Positions 33,483 to 45,000 of a stretch of DNA of 64,000 nt are shown here, one piece after another. The number at the start of each line of letters is the position of its first letter. Within the stretch, counting starts at the first letter, position 1. The position numbers and the translations under genes are program-made. The stretch spans positions 120,321,678 through 120,385,677 of the forward strand of contig NC_073307.1 of NCBI RefSeq assembly GCF_027595985.1. The letters are read 5' to 3'. Below the pieces are notes generated by a model. The model had not been told where the DNA came from. It saw only the letters and a program-made list of their open reading frames with translations, and made no database searches. This DNA is from Sorex araneus. Taxonomy: Eukaryota > Chordata > Mammalia > Eulipotyphla > Soricidae.

Positions 33483-33489
33483 TTGAACT

Positions 33490-33682
33490 CTTTTTTTTTT
33501 TTCCCTTTTCTTCCTGGTTTCTAGGCCACACCCAGTGATGATCAGGAGTTACTGATGGCTCTGTGCCCAGGAATTACTCCTAGTGGGTGCTCGAGGGAGC
33601 ATCTGGATGCCAAGGATTGAACCCAGGTTGGCCTTGTACAAGCAAATATGTGCCTTACCTGCTGCACTGTCACTCAGGCCAC
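33490..33682 (-). mobile_element. SOR-like SINE between IGSF22 remnants
   Basis: Target duplication AAGGTTTGAACT at 33478-33489 and 33683-33694. Confidence 0.92.
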
Positions 33683-33939
33683 AAGGTTTGAACTTTCAAT
33701 ACACATGCATTCATGAGAGGCTTTCTCAAACAGGACTGTCAGGACTCGCTAATGCAGCCTTTCTGGTTTCAAAGACAGAGAGAGGAGAGTAACTGACGCG
33801 GGTCAAAGAGCTGAGTGGTGGGATAGGTACAGGTAGAGTCCACGTCCCCGGAGACTGGACGAGGAGAGGCCGTTGCTGATGGGTAATGAAAGCATCTGGG
33901 AAGGAGCTGGGGCCTTTCTAGGTAGGTTTCCCTACTCTT

Positions 33940-34270
<331 letters not shown>

Positions 34271-34499
34271 TCATAAGATAGCAGGAGGCAGGTGCATCTG
34301 AGTCTGCTCTGTGCTGGCGTGGAGTCGGGAGAAATGACCTGGAGATTAGATAGCTGAGCACCCCCATCTGGCCCCATCAGCCAGTCATCACCTGGAAAGC
34401 TTCAGGACGGACAGACAGGATAGGGGATGAGAAAGGGACCCCTCTTGGAGGATGCAGCCACTGATGCCCAGGGCCCACCACACCGATTCCAGCGTTGAC

Positions 34500-34710
34500 T
34501 CTGGACAATGATGAGTCTCCCGTCCTTGTGGGGCCCTGCCCCTGGCCTCATTGGCAACTGACCCTTGTGGCTTTAGCCCATGCTCCTTGCGACCATAGTC
34601 CTCAAACATCCTGTTGGAGTCCTTGGTAAGGATGCTACGCTCCCTCTTCCAGGAGACCTCGGGTTGGGGGTTCCCCAGTACCCAAGCTCCTTGCAATGGA
34701 CACAGGATGC
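34500..34710 (-). pseudogene. IGSF22: IGSF22 Ig-domain exon remnant A
   Basis: Encodes GNPQPEVSWKRERSILTKDS then NRMFEDYGRKEH, a typical Ig C-strand (…P.V.W…) and following segment. A later piece in a different frame reads DGRLIIVQSQRW, like an Ig E-strand, indicating an indel in between. Confidence 0.65.
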
Positions 34711-35414
34711 ACTTATGATCCAGGCAGAACCTTTGCCAGCCCCAAAATGATCATGGCTTGGATTTGCTTACTAGTGGTGGGGAGTAGAGGGGGTAGGGCA
34801 TGGGCAGAGGACGGTGGTTGTGGCTGGAGGGACTGGGAAAGAGAGGAAAGCACCCAGGGGCCTGGGGAGACATGGGAAGAGATGCGCCCTCAGCCGCTTC
34901 TTCACGAACTCCCGGGTATTCTCGCCCCAGGGATGTTGGAACTTGGGGTCACCAAGCCGAAGAACCCTCCAATGCCCAAGCACTTCCTGTCATGCCTTGC
35001 TCTGTGGAGGCAGGCGGGGAGGCCAGCCTGGGGCTGGAGGAGTGCTCTTCACTTGAGGGGACAGCGCTGTCTTTTAGGTCGGCCCTGGGGGCAGGGTGGC
35101 TGGATGGTTTTGGCCAGAAAAGAGGGACTTGGCCCTCCGGAGTCACTGTGTCATACAGATTTCTACCACTAGGGGTGCCAACCTCTCCCTACAACTCTTT
35201 GGCTGTGAATAATGCTTTCTTTTTCCTTTGCTTATTTTTCTGAATGAAACGTTTCTTTGGGGATTTTCTTGTTCTCTTGGCAGTCCTAGTCTCCCAGTAA
35301 CGTTACGAGGCGCCCTGGCTTACTCCTGTTTGGGAGGCGGGTTCTTTGGCTGAGCCCTGTTTTTGTCCATCTCTGTCCTGTGGTGTCAACCACTTATTGC
35401 AAAGGGAGTGCTGA

Positions 35415-35577
35415 TTTTTTTCCTTCTTGCCACACCCAGCAATGCTCAGGGGTTGCCCCTGGCTCTGCGCTCTGGGATCACTCCTGGTGGTACTCAGGAC
35501 ACCATACGGGGTTCCGGGGATCAAACCTGGACCGGCCACATGCAGGTGCCCACCCTGCTGTACTCTCTCTGGCCCTG
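35415..35577 (-). mobile_element. SOR-like SINE
   Basis: CACACCCAGCAATGCTCAGG and ACACCATACGGGGTTCCGGG. Confidence 0.85.
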
Positions 35578-35892
35578 AGTGATTGTTGAGTGGTGGAGAA
35601 GACCATCCCTTGCCTGAAATTTCATATGTCCTCTGGTAATGTACTCTTAGGGTGGGAGTACTCCCCAAAGTGCTCAGGGACCCACCCCCCCACCCCCGGG
35701 CCACTCCTGGTGATACAAGAACAGTGTGGTCGGATGGTTCAGTGCTTAGGCTACAGATGTGCAGCTTGTGACTTGGGGCCATCCTGGCTACACCTGGCAG
35801 TGCTGGTGAGCTTGCAGGTGGCCCGGCCCTTTGAACTCTCTGGCCCTTCCAGTAATATACTTTTATATTAAAGACATGGGCTAGAAAAATAT

Positions 35893-36065
35893 AAACTGGA
35901 GAGATAGTAGAGTGGGGAAGGCCCTGGCCTTGCACAAGCTGACCTGGGTTCGATCCCTGGCACCACATATAGTCCCTCAAGTCCCCCTCCCTGAGTGATC
36001 CCTGAGCACAGAGCCAGGAGCAAGCCCTGAGCACTGCTGGGTATGGCCCAAAGATGCAACAACAC
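35893..36065 (+). mobile_element. SOR-like SINE, old copy
   Basis: AACTGGAGAGATAGTAGAGT and GGGTTCGATCCCTGGC (B-box kept). Confidence 0.85.
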
Positions 36066-36379
36066 CCCTCCCCACCCCCAACCCCCAAACCAAAAGCAAA
36101 ATATAAACCAGAATATAAATTTAAAAAATAATAAAATATAAAAATAATAAAATATAAACCAAAATATAAACCATTTAAAAATCTTGTTAATGGGAATTGC
36201 TCTGATCCATGGAGCCTTTTTCCCGTGTCAGGAATTGTGCAAAGCACATTTCAGAGATTCTTGGGCTTATGCCTCACAACATCTTGGTGAAACAGGTGCC
36301 TTCAGAGTCTTTAGCATCTGAAGGGCCGAGATGAGGAAAATTTGTTGGGGAAGTTTTGCTTTTATTTATTTATTTTGTT

Positions 36380-36558
36380 TTTCAGGGGTCACACTTGACA
36401 GTACTCATAGACTGCTCCTAGCTCAGTGCTCGAGGGTTGCTGCTGGCAGTGATTGGGTTGGGCTTTGGGGACCATGTGGTGCTGGGGACTGAAACCCAGC
36501 CTCTGGCATGCCAAGCATGTGCTCCTGCCCGCTGAGCACATGTCTTCTGCCCAAGGCA
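36380..36558 (-). mobile_element. SOR-like SINE, degenerate
   Basis: GGGTCACACTTGACAGTACT and GGGGACCATGTGGTGC. Confidence 0.7.
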
Positions 36559-36830
36559 CCCTGCTTTTAAATATTGACCAGAGGTCTCACCTACGATGTC
36601 CTTCACTGGCCTCTACAATGCATTTTCTTCAAAGTCGCCAAAGGAACCCTCAGACAACAGGGGAGGGAAGCCGACAAGCCAGTGGAGGGTGCAGAGTTGG
36701 AAGAGGGCATGCAGGAAACTATCTTGAGAGGTATGTACATCACAATGCTTCAAATAATAATAATAAAAAAATGCAATGAAGTATCCCTACATCTGCCAGA
36801 TGAGAGATTTCACACAAACTCTCAGATGGT

Positions 36831-37017
36831 TGGAGCTGGAGCGATAGTCCAGAAGGTAGGGTGTTTGCCTTGCACGCGGCCGACCCAAATTCAATCCCTA
36901 GCATCCCATATGGTCGCCCGAGCACTGCCAGGAGTAATTCCTGAGTGCAGAGCCAGAGCCAGGAGTAACCCCGAGCATCACCAGGTGTGACCCAAGAAGC
37001 CAAAAAAAAAAAAAAAG
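36831..37017 (+). mobile_element. SOR-like SINE
   Basis: Target duplication CTCAGATGGT before and after. Confidence 0.94.
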
Positions 37018-37339
37018 AATCTCAGATGGTGGATCTTAGCACTGAACCTGTATTTCCACCTGGCAGTACCAGTGTGAAGGGGGTAGGAGCTCCCCGTTAG
37101 AGGGGGTCTATTCACCTCAGTCTTAGTTCTGCATTTGTGTTCCCTGCCGGGGCGCCGTGATCACTGGCTTCCAACTCTGAGAGCATGTTAGTAGCACTGG
37201 AGGACATGTGAAAACAAGAAGGACAAAAACGCATGGTTTAACAGCCTGGAGTGAGACTTTTCTTCATTCCCAGCCGCCTCTGCTCCCAGGTGAATCATGT
37301 GAGCCACAGCTGGAACTGAAGGCAAGAACCACTGGAGTG

Positions 37340-37501
37340 GGGTGGGGGGCACAGCACAGCGGGGAGGGCGTTTGTCTATCATGAGGCCGCCCGGGGGTCA
37401 GTTCTCGGCATCCCATATGGTTCCCCTGAGCACCGCCAGGAGTAATTCCTGAGTGCAGAGCCAGGAGGAATTGCTGAGTATGGCTCAAAAAAAAAAAAAA
37501 A
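37340..37501 (+). mobile_element. SOR-like SINE, shortened
   Basis: CACTGGAGT target duplication; the 3' segment with GTGCATCGC is shortened. Confidence 0.88.
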
Positions 37502-38194
37502 TCACTGGAGTCGCAACTTTTGGTCTCATGTCCAGGATAAGGCCTCACTGAGCAGGAATGGTGATCAGGTTAGGACATTATCTGGTCTTGACCCTTTTCC
37601 TGGGAGGACAGTGATCAAATACCCTGGTTCCTGGCCATTCTCTAAAACTATTTCCTCCAGAGGTGTGACAGAGGCAGTCTGTTCGGTTCAAAGACCATGT
37701 CTCGGCTTTTCCTTAAATCTGCCTTCCCCTGAGTCTGACCCTCGAGGACCGGAAGCCTGGAAGCCTGGGTCACTCACTTGTTTGTGTGTTCACCCACTAG
37801 CCCCTGGCTCCTGTTTTGCAAATGGCTGGGCCCGGGCATTACTCACAGGTAGACAAGGCCCTCCCACGGCCCTACTTCCTTCATGCCTGAAATGCTACCA
37901 GTGGAGGTACACACATCGGCCTCTGACTCGGATCTCCAGCAATGAAGGGTTCACCCATCAGGGCGTGTATCCACGGGATTGGCTTTCTCTCAGCTGTTTT
38001 CTTGGAGATTTGATCTGGGGGGGGGCAGGGGGTGGTGAACATCGACGGGCTGAGGCTTTGTCAAAGCACAAATTTGCCTCGGCTTCCTGGGGGACCCGCT
38101 AGTAGCAAAGATGGGTCACCCATGGGGTGGGTGTGGAGCAAGAAAGGCTGCGCCTTCCCAAACGCGCCCCCCCCCATCTCACCCCACTCTCCTC

Positions 38195-38310
38195 CCTCCC
38201 ACAGTCTTGGTTGTCTTGGAGAAGGTCTGCACGTGGGTGGCAGTGGAGCTGGAGAACTCTGGGGCTGTGGTGAATGGTTGTCACGGTGATGGCAGGCGTG
38301 GGCACTCACC
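38195..38310 (-). pseudogene. IGSF22: Possible IGSF22 first coding exon, start ATG changed to GTG
   Basis: A pyrimidine-rich acceptor (CTCCCTGGTGTTCCCAG) precedes ATCACC-GTG-ACAACC and an open frame TTIHHSPEFSSS-like or APEFSSSTATHVQTFSKTTK. The Ser/Thr-rich protein-like reading and its place upstream of the Ig remnants suggest a first exon whose start codon was lost. Recognition is weak. Confidence 0.3.
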
Positions 38311-38939
38311 TGGGAACACCAGGGAGATGAGGAGGCCAGGAAGGACAGGGAAGGGGGTAGGTGGGAGGGCGATTTGGAGATGCTCCTGTGTGTATTGGGG
38401 GGGCAGCTGAGTGCCAAAGGCTGGGGGGTTACTGTGTGTGGAGAGGTGGGGGCGTGGCTTCTCTTAGCCTTCTTCATCTCCTTTCTCTGGAGAGTGATCA
38501 AGACCAATGAGCCTCTCCCCCACACTGGGAAACCCCAAATCACTGCAGGTTCTTAGACGGGGGAAGATGCAGGACTTAGACTTGCCCAGCGAGCCAGGTC
38601 AAGCCCAGAGAAAGGGCCGAAAGGCACAGCTGGGGATGCTGTGTGTGCAGGCTGCTGTGTTTCTGCACAGGGTGGGAAGTCGGACCTGCAAGGAGCTTCC
38701 CGACGGAGGAGCAGACGGCATAGCACGTTTCCACTGCCTGTTTCCTGCTTTGCACTTGGGAAGTGGCAAAACCAGACACTCTCATGTCTTAGACCTTCCT
38801 ATTATGAATTTTCAAATTTTCAACCATGGATAAAAAATAAAATATAAAAACCTAAGAAAAGGCTCAGGGAGCTGGTCTGGGCTCCTTCTGGAATTTTAAT
38901 CATGCAAATGTGAATGTGAGTTTGTCCTGTCTCCCCACA

Positions 38940-39075
38940 CACACCAGACCATGCGCAGGGCTTACTCATGGCTCTGCACTCAGGGATCACTCCTTACAGG
39001 GCTTTGGGGACTGAACCTGGGCCAGCCGTGTGCAAGGCAAGTGCCCTCCCTGCTGTCCCATCGCTCTGGCTCATC
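38940..39075 (-). mobile_element. SOR-like SINE, internal deletion
   Basis: ACCATGCGCAGGGCTTACTC through TGTCCCATCGCTCTGGC. Confidence 0.75.
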
Positions 39076-39499
39076 AAGGCAAGTGCCAAACTCTCCATAC
39101 CGTCCCGCCAGCCCCAAGAATGCCTCCTTCTGGACTCTCAGTACAGTGCCTTTGGAATCCCCCAAAGCCTTAACTTCCCTGGCCCCGCCCAAGGTGGCAG
39201 GAAGTGTCTCCTGCTTGGTAGAACTCTGCCTGGGCCGCGTCTAAGAATTCTGGGTGCTGACACTACCCCTGCCCAGCTGCTGTCCCCTCTCGACTCGGGT
39301 AGCGGGCTCTGCCTTCTTCTCTCCACATGCCAGGCCCATGGAGCCTGCAGCTCCACCCAGGCCTTCGGAAGCGTCACGCGGGTCTGGCCTCTCTGTGTCC
39401 ACGCTCTGTCCTCCTTGGCCACTAGAACTCACCGGTGTCTTAAGTTCCTGGCTCCCTTACTCAGGCTCTGTAGCAGCTGCTGCTAGAGGGTACCATGCT

Positions 39500-39561
39500 T
39501 TGTGCATACATGCATGTGAGTGTGTGTGCATGTGTGTGTGTGTGCGTGTGTCTGTCTGTGT
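39500..39561. repeat. GT/CATG alternating tract
   Basis: TGTGCATACATGCATGTGAG then GT repeats. Confidence 0.75.
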
Positions 39562-39873
39562 AGGGGAGGGCAGAAGTGAGGCTGGGGACACGGTGGGGCA
39601 GCAGGCAGGTTTCTTTTCCTTTGTGGCCCCAGGTTTTGCTCTTCCTGCTGGGCCAGGACCTCACAGCGGGAGGACTCAGGGGGACATGTGCACTGGGTCC
39701 ATCAAGACCCAGGAGACAAAGCTACAGGCTCCCAGAGGAGGGACAAGTGGGGGCGGGGGGGTCTGTAAGGGTGTCACTCTGCACCAAGCGGCTTTGTGAT
39801 GCCTACATAGTCTGAGGGACCTTGCAGGGGAGCCACCCCACCCGCTCCCAGCTTGTTTTTTTCCCTGTTTTCT

Positions 39874-40063
39874 GTTTTTTTTTTTTTTTTTTTTGGTTTT
39901 TTTTTTTGGGTCACACCCGGCAATGCACAGGGGTTACTCCTGGCTCTTCACTCAGGAATTACCCCTGGCGGTGCTCAGGGGACCATATGGGATGCTGGGA
40001 TTAGAACCCGGGTCGGCCGAGTGCAAGGCAAACGCCCTACCCGCTGTGCTATCGCTCCAGCCC
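39874..40063 (-). mobile_element. SOR-like SINE, young copy
   Basis: Full length with a long T-run; CCTGTTTTCTGTTTT occurs on both sides. Confidence 0.95.
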
Positions 40064-40079
40064 CTGTTTTCTGTTTTTC

Positions 40080-40203
40080 TGGGGGAGAGCATTGGGTCAT
40101 ATCCGACTGTGCTCAGGAATTCCTCCTGGCAGTGCTAGGGGCACTGGATGGGGTACCGGGGTCAAACTCAGGTCAGCGCATACAAGGCAAACACCCCTGT
40201 ACA

Positions 40204-40207
<4 letters not shown>
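40080..40207 (-). mobile_element. SOR-like SINE, old copy
   Basis: GGGTCATATCCGACTGTGCT and CAGCGCATACAAGGCAAACA, running into (CT)n. Confidence 0.75.

Positions 40208-40287
<80 letters not shown>
40208..40287. repeat. (CT)n microsatellite
   Basis: About 40 perfect CT units next to the head of a truncated minus-strand SINE. Confidence 0.95.
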
Positions 40288-40292
<5 letters not shown>

Positions 40293-40859
40293 ATTGTTCC
40301 CTTCGGAGCACCTCTTCATGATGCCTGGACCCTCACCAACCTGCTCAGGCTCTGGTGCCGGCTGCTAATGGCCCGTGGCCCTCTCGGGGCCCCTCCTGTT
40401 TGGGGGGACCCTGCCTGTCAGCGGAGGTGTCACAGCTTTGCCACGGTGTCCTGGGGCGGGGGACTCATGCATAAAGATTGGAGTTGGCCAGAACTCTGCA
40501 CCCACATGCTGAGTCCCTGGACCCGCCCCTCCCCTCAGGCCCTCACCAGGGAAACTTCTAGGCTGCAGCTGCTGTGGGGGTAAGTGGGCTGACCGAGAAG
40601 GATGGGCCTTTGTGTGCCACCTGAAAGTCCCCCCGCTCTAGCCCTGGCCTCTCAGGCCCACCTGTGGAAGTTATGCCACTCTGCCAGCTATGAGGCACAC
40701 CTGTCTCTCACGGGCTTTGAGGTTCCTCGGGCCCAGGGCTCCTGGCTGAGCAGGGGTGCACCCAAATGCTTAACTGACTCAAATTTGGATTCATCCTCTA
40801 CCTCCAATGTCCACCAGGGGGAGTGAGGGAGCACGAGAGCCAGGTGCTGTACCTTGTGG

Positions 40860-41025
40860 GAATGTGCGTGTGCACGCAGGTGTGCATGTGCATAGAAGTA
40901 CGTGTGTCCATATACATATGTGCACACACGCACGTGTATATTGCGCATGCATGTGTATATCCATATGCTTATGTGCATGTGCATTGTGTGTGCGCATGTG
41001 TGCTGTGTGTGCATACACGTGGCTC
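40860..41025. repeat. Degenerate TGTGCATG alternating purine-pyrimidine tract
   Basis: About 165 bp of nearly unbroken R-Y alternation (GTGCATGTGCATA, TATACATATGTGCACACACG) just downstream of the PTPN5 poly(A) site. Confidence 0.8.
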
Positions 41026-41120
41026 TAGGACAAGGGCCTCCACAGGCCACAGGAAGGTAGGGAGTGGAGAGCAAGGGGAAATCACCCACTCGGGAGGATA
41101 CTTTTGCTCAAAATGCTCTG

Positions 41121-41126
41121 TTTATT
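41121..41126 (-). terminator. PTPN5: Poly(A) signal of PTPN5
   Basis: AATAAA on the minus strand about 860 bp past the stop; the end of the transcript would be near 41100. Another A/T-rich cluster around 41185-41215 could supply an alternative signal. Confidence 0.55.
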
Positions 41127-41840
41127 GCTCTATTCAGTGACCACGAGCAAATTATAAAAAAGACACCCAATGTCAGTTTGCCGTGGAATAAATATTTAAA
41201 GTCAGCAATAAAAACACGTGGCTCCAAGAGAACACAGGTGGCCGAGAGGCATGCAGGCCTTGCCGAGGGCGCCCAGCACACGCGTGGGCACAGGACACGC
41301 AGAGCGACAGGCACGCAGCGAGGCGGGAGGGGGAGGGTCCGCGCAGTGACGGGAACAGGTTTCACACAGACCCAGCCCGGGTGCCCCCTGGACTCACCAA
41401 GACCCTCTGCTCCCGCTCTCCACAGCCCCACAGGGTCACCCCCTGCCTGCTGCGCCCTCCAGAGATCACTGCCCACCGCCCTGGAACTCCCTAAAAGTGG
41501 GCACTAAGGCTCTCCCGCCCCCTTCCCCACCTGGAACCCACAGCTGGGGGCAAAACACTCGCTGCCCACTGGGAGGCGGGGGTGGGGGCGCGGCAGGAGA
41601 CACAGTGTCCGGTTCAGACGGCAGAGGTGGACGGACGGACAAAACAGGCTGCGGAGGACACGGGGGTGCAGCACGGCACGAACACGTTTGGATCAAGTAG
41701 TGCCGGTACCATTGTGAAAAACCGGGGGTCCCAGGTGTGTGTGGTAGGGGGCCTGCCCTGGGCACCCCCCCGCCCCCGCGTGGCCTGGACCATTCCTCCC
41801 CGGCCCCCACTCTCCTCCCCGATATGTACAGAAGGAAAAG

Positions 41841-41841
<1 letters not shown>

Positions 41842-41900
<59 letters not shown>
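41842..41900. repeat. (GT)n in PTPN5 3' UTR
   Basis: About 29 perfect units, read as (CA)n in the PTPN5 transcript. Confidence 0.95.
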
Positions 41901-41902
<2 letters not shown>

Positions 41903-41984
41903 TGGGGGGCAGGGAGGGCGCCCGCAGGAGGGAAGGAAGCAGAGAGGTGGGGGAGGAGTGGGGGATGCCCGGAGGAGCTGGGGG

Positions 41985-42078
41985 TCACTCCGGGGCCGGG
42001 CGGGACAGCTGCTTCTCGTAGAGGCTCATGACGTGGTGCACGAACTGGTACTGCTCGCAGGTCTGGATCATGCCGCCC
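41985..42078 (-). CDS. PTPN5: PTPN5 last coding exon with stop
   Basis: [20 protein letters not shown] then [10 protein letters not shown] and TGA at 41985-41987. [10 protein letters not shown] completes the Q-loop. Acceptor CCTTGCAG. Confidence 0.96.
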
Positions 42079-45000
42079 CTGCAAGGCAGAGACGCCAGTG
42101 GGGTCGGGGCGTCCGGGGGGCCCAGGCAGCAGCAGGGACGCAGGTGCAGCGTCCACCGCTCCGGCCCTGCCCTGGCAGCTCCTCCTCCCCCATGCACCCC
42201 TCCCCGCAGGCCCCCGGGCGCACCTGTCCTGCCGGAGCTGGCACGTGGTCCTCAGGATGTCCACCACGCCCTCCCGCCGTAGCTGCTGGCAGCAGATGCT
42301 GGTGGCGATGAAGCAGCCCGTCCTGCCGATGCCCGCGCTGGGAGGGAAGGGCAGGGTGAGGGCAGTGTGGGTGGGGGGCGGCTGAAAGGGGGAGGGCCGT
42401 GGAGGCCTGACTCCTGACCCTCCCGAGGGTGGTTGGGAGGACCCACCTGCAGTGGACGACGATGGGGGCGCAGCGGGGACCCTCCTGCTGGGCGGCTTCC
42501 TCCACCTCCCGCACCAGGTGCAGGAGTGGGGGCGCCCGGTCGGGGGTCTTCTGGTCGGGCCAGGACGTGAACCAGTAGTGCTTCAGGCCCCGCTCCTCCG
42601 TCCCGCACTGTCGGGGAGAGAGGACGCGGCAACTGACAGGTGAGCGCCCCAGACCTGGACCGGCCCTCACGGAGAAGGACACGCACAGCAGCCCCCTTCC
42701 CCTCCTTCCCTCCCCTCCCCCCCGCCCCGCCCAGGACCACCGGGTGTCCCGGACGCGCCCGTCTCTCCGACCCGCATCCCTCCGACGGCGGCCGCCCCTG
42801 CCCGCTGTCCCCTCCCCGCCCCGCCCGGCAGTCAACAAGGCCCGCTGACCCACAGTCCAGGCCCTGCGCCCCTGCGCGGACCCTTCAGAGGGTGCAGGGG
42901 GGGGGGATAAAAACCACCACCTGGCAACTCATGCGCAGTTCAGGGCCCACCCACCCCGCAGACCCCGCCCCACCGACACCGCCCCCTCAGGCCCCGCCCC
43001 CGTCCTAACCCAGCCCTCCCCCTCCAGGGCCCCCTCCAGGCCCCTCTCCTGACGCTGCCCCTCCCCTCCAGACTCCCCTTCAGGCCCACATCAGAACCCT
43101 GCCCTCCCCCTCCAGGTTTCCCCCAACCCTGCCCCTCTTCCTCCAGACGCCTCCTCCTAACCCTGTCGCTCCCCCCTCAGCCCCCATACCCCCACCCTGC
43201 TTCTTGGAAACGTCTCCCACAAACTATCCAAATGGTTTGTAGACAGCACCCCTTGCCTCTTCCAGATCTCCAACTGTACTGCCCTCCAGCCCCTCCCTTT
43301 TACCTTTTCACCCTCTGCCTGGGATGCTTTCTCCTCTTGGGGGGGGGGGGCCTCTATTCAACTCCTGTTCATCCTTCAAAACCCCACTATAGCACCACCA
43401 TCCAGGCAGCCCTCCCTGAACACCCCAGCTGGCAGAGTGGTTTTTCTGGTTCCTACTGGTGTCCAGCTCATACTTACCCTTTCATGGGTGCTCCTTGAGG
43501 ATAGAGTACAGTACCCAGTACCCAACCCCCAACCCAGGGCCCTGTGTTCCTAGTACCCAACCCTCCAATCCAGGGCCCCGGGCAGGTGCTTGTAAAAGTT
43601 TCTGGACAGGGGCTGGAGCAATAGCACAGCGGGTAGGGCGTTTGCCTTGCACACGGCCGACCCGGGTTCGATTCCCAGCATCCCATATGGTCCCCTGAGC
43701 ACCGCCAGGAGTAATTCCTGAGTGCAGAGTCAGGAGTGACCCCTGTGCATCGCCGGGTGTGACCCAAAAAAGAAAAAAAAAAGTTTCTGGACAGAAGCAA
43801 ATGCCTTCCCCCACTCCCAACTTTCCCAATTCTTCTCTCACCAGCCCTGTGGCACTGAGGTAAGGCCTCAACTCAGCTTCTCTTTCTGGAGACACAGGAC
43901 GCTGGTTCCCCAGGTCCCTGGGTCATCGGTGGCAGCTACCCCAGCTGTTCCCCCCGGGCCCCCATCCCACGTCCTGGCTCTTTCTGTCCTTTACGAAGGC
44001 CTGCATCAGAGCTGCGCATGTGGGCACTGCCCTCTGGGCCCTGCTGAGAGCCCATCCTGCCTCTCTGCAGAGGGAGACAGGCCATCCCCGGACAGGATGA
44101 TAGTTCCCTGGATGCTGATCACTTTTAGACTACAAAGGGTTTATCACATCCCCGCCCCACCTTTCCCAAACACGGAATTCACCATCTCTCAAAATGATGA
44201 AACCGGGGCTGAAGCCATAGTACAGTGAGTGGGGTGGGTGTTTTTGCCTTGCACACGGCTGACCCAGATTCGATCCCCGGCACCCCATATGGTCCCCTGA
44301 TCATGCCAGGAGTGAGTGGTTCCTGGGTGCAGAGCCAGGAGTAAGCCGTGAGCATCGCTGGGGGTGGTCCAAAACCCACACATATATATGTATATATATA
44401 TATGAATATGCATATATATGTATACATATACATGAAATAGTTTTCTCGATTCCTAACAATTTCTTGAATCTTAAGAACCGTCTGTTCCTTATTAAGATTC
44501 TCTGGAATCCTAGGGAACAGTCTTCACTGTTATGCTGAGCCTGGAAGAAGCACAACTTCAGGGTGGGAGGGTGCCTCCTTCCCCCCTACTCTTCTGCGCT
44601 GTTTTTTACACTGCTCATCTTCTGTACGTCTCCCCCGATTCCAGCATAGCGCCCCCCTCCCCCGCAACCCGTTTTCCTTTCCTTTCTGTCACCACAAACC
44701 TCCCTGTGCCAAATGCAGCAGGAAGTGTCTGCCGCCTGGTGGACGGCTCAGGCACTACAGGCCAGGATGTTTCTCGCTGTGGGGGTCTCAGTCGCTGGGA
44801 ATTGACCCTCCCTTCCAAAGGCAGTGCTGGAGGCTGCTAAAAGCCACAGTTTTGGCTTTGGATACACTTCAAGCATAACGTGGCGGCCTTAGGAAGGGCA
44901 GTGTAGACAGAGATGGCTCAGAAGCATGAAGTGCCATGGAGGTTGGTTGGGTCCTGCTGGCTCTGTCCTGATTTATTCCTCCCTCATGCCTGTTTCTCAG

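Larger units (their letters stand above)
41100..41984 (-). other. PTPN5: PTPN5 3' UTR with long (TG)n tract
   Basis: Extends from the stop to a likely poly(A) signal (TTTATT on the + strand at 41121-41126, i.e. AATAAA on the coding strand). A ~59-bp (TG)n/(CA)n lies at 41842-41900, only about 85 bp after the stop codon. No SINE was seen inside it. Confidence 0.7.

Noticed and set aside
43609-43783. tRNA gene suggested by A- and B-box motifs
   Set aside because: The boxes belong to the tRNA-derived SINE head; no cloverleaf with anticodon arm and acceptor stem was found.
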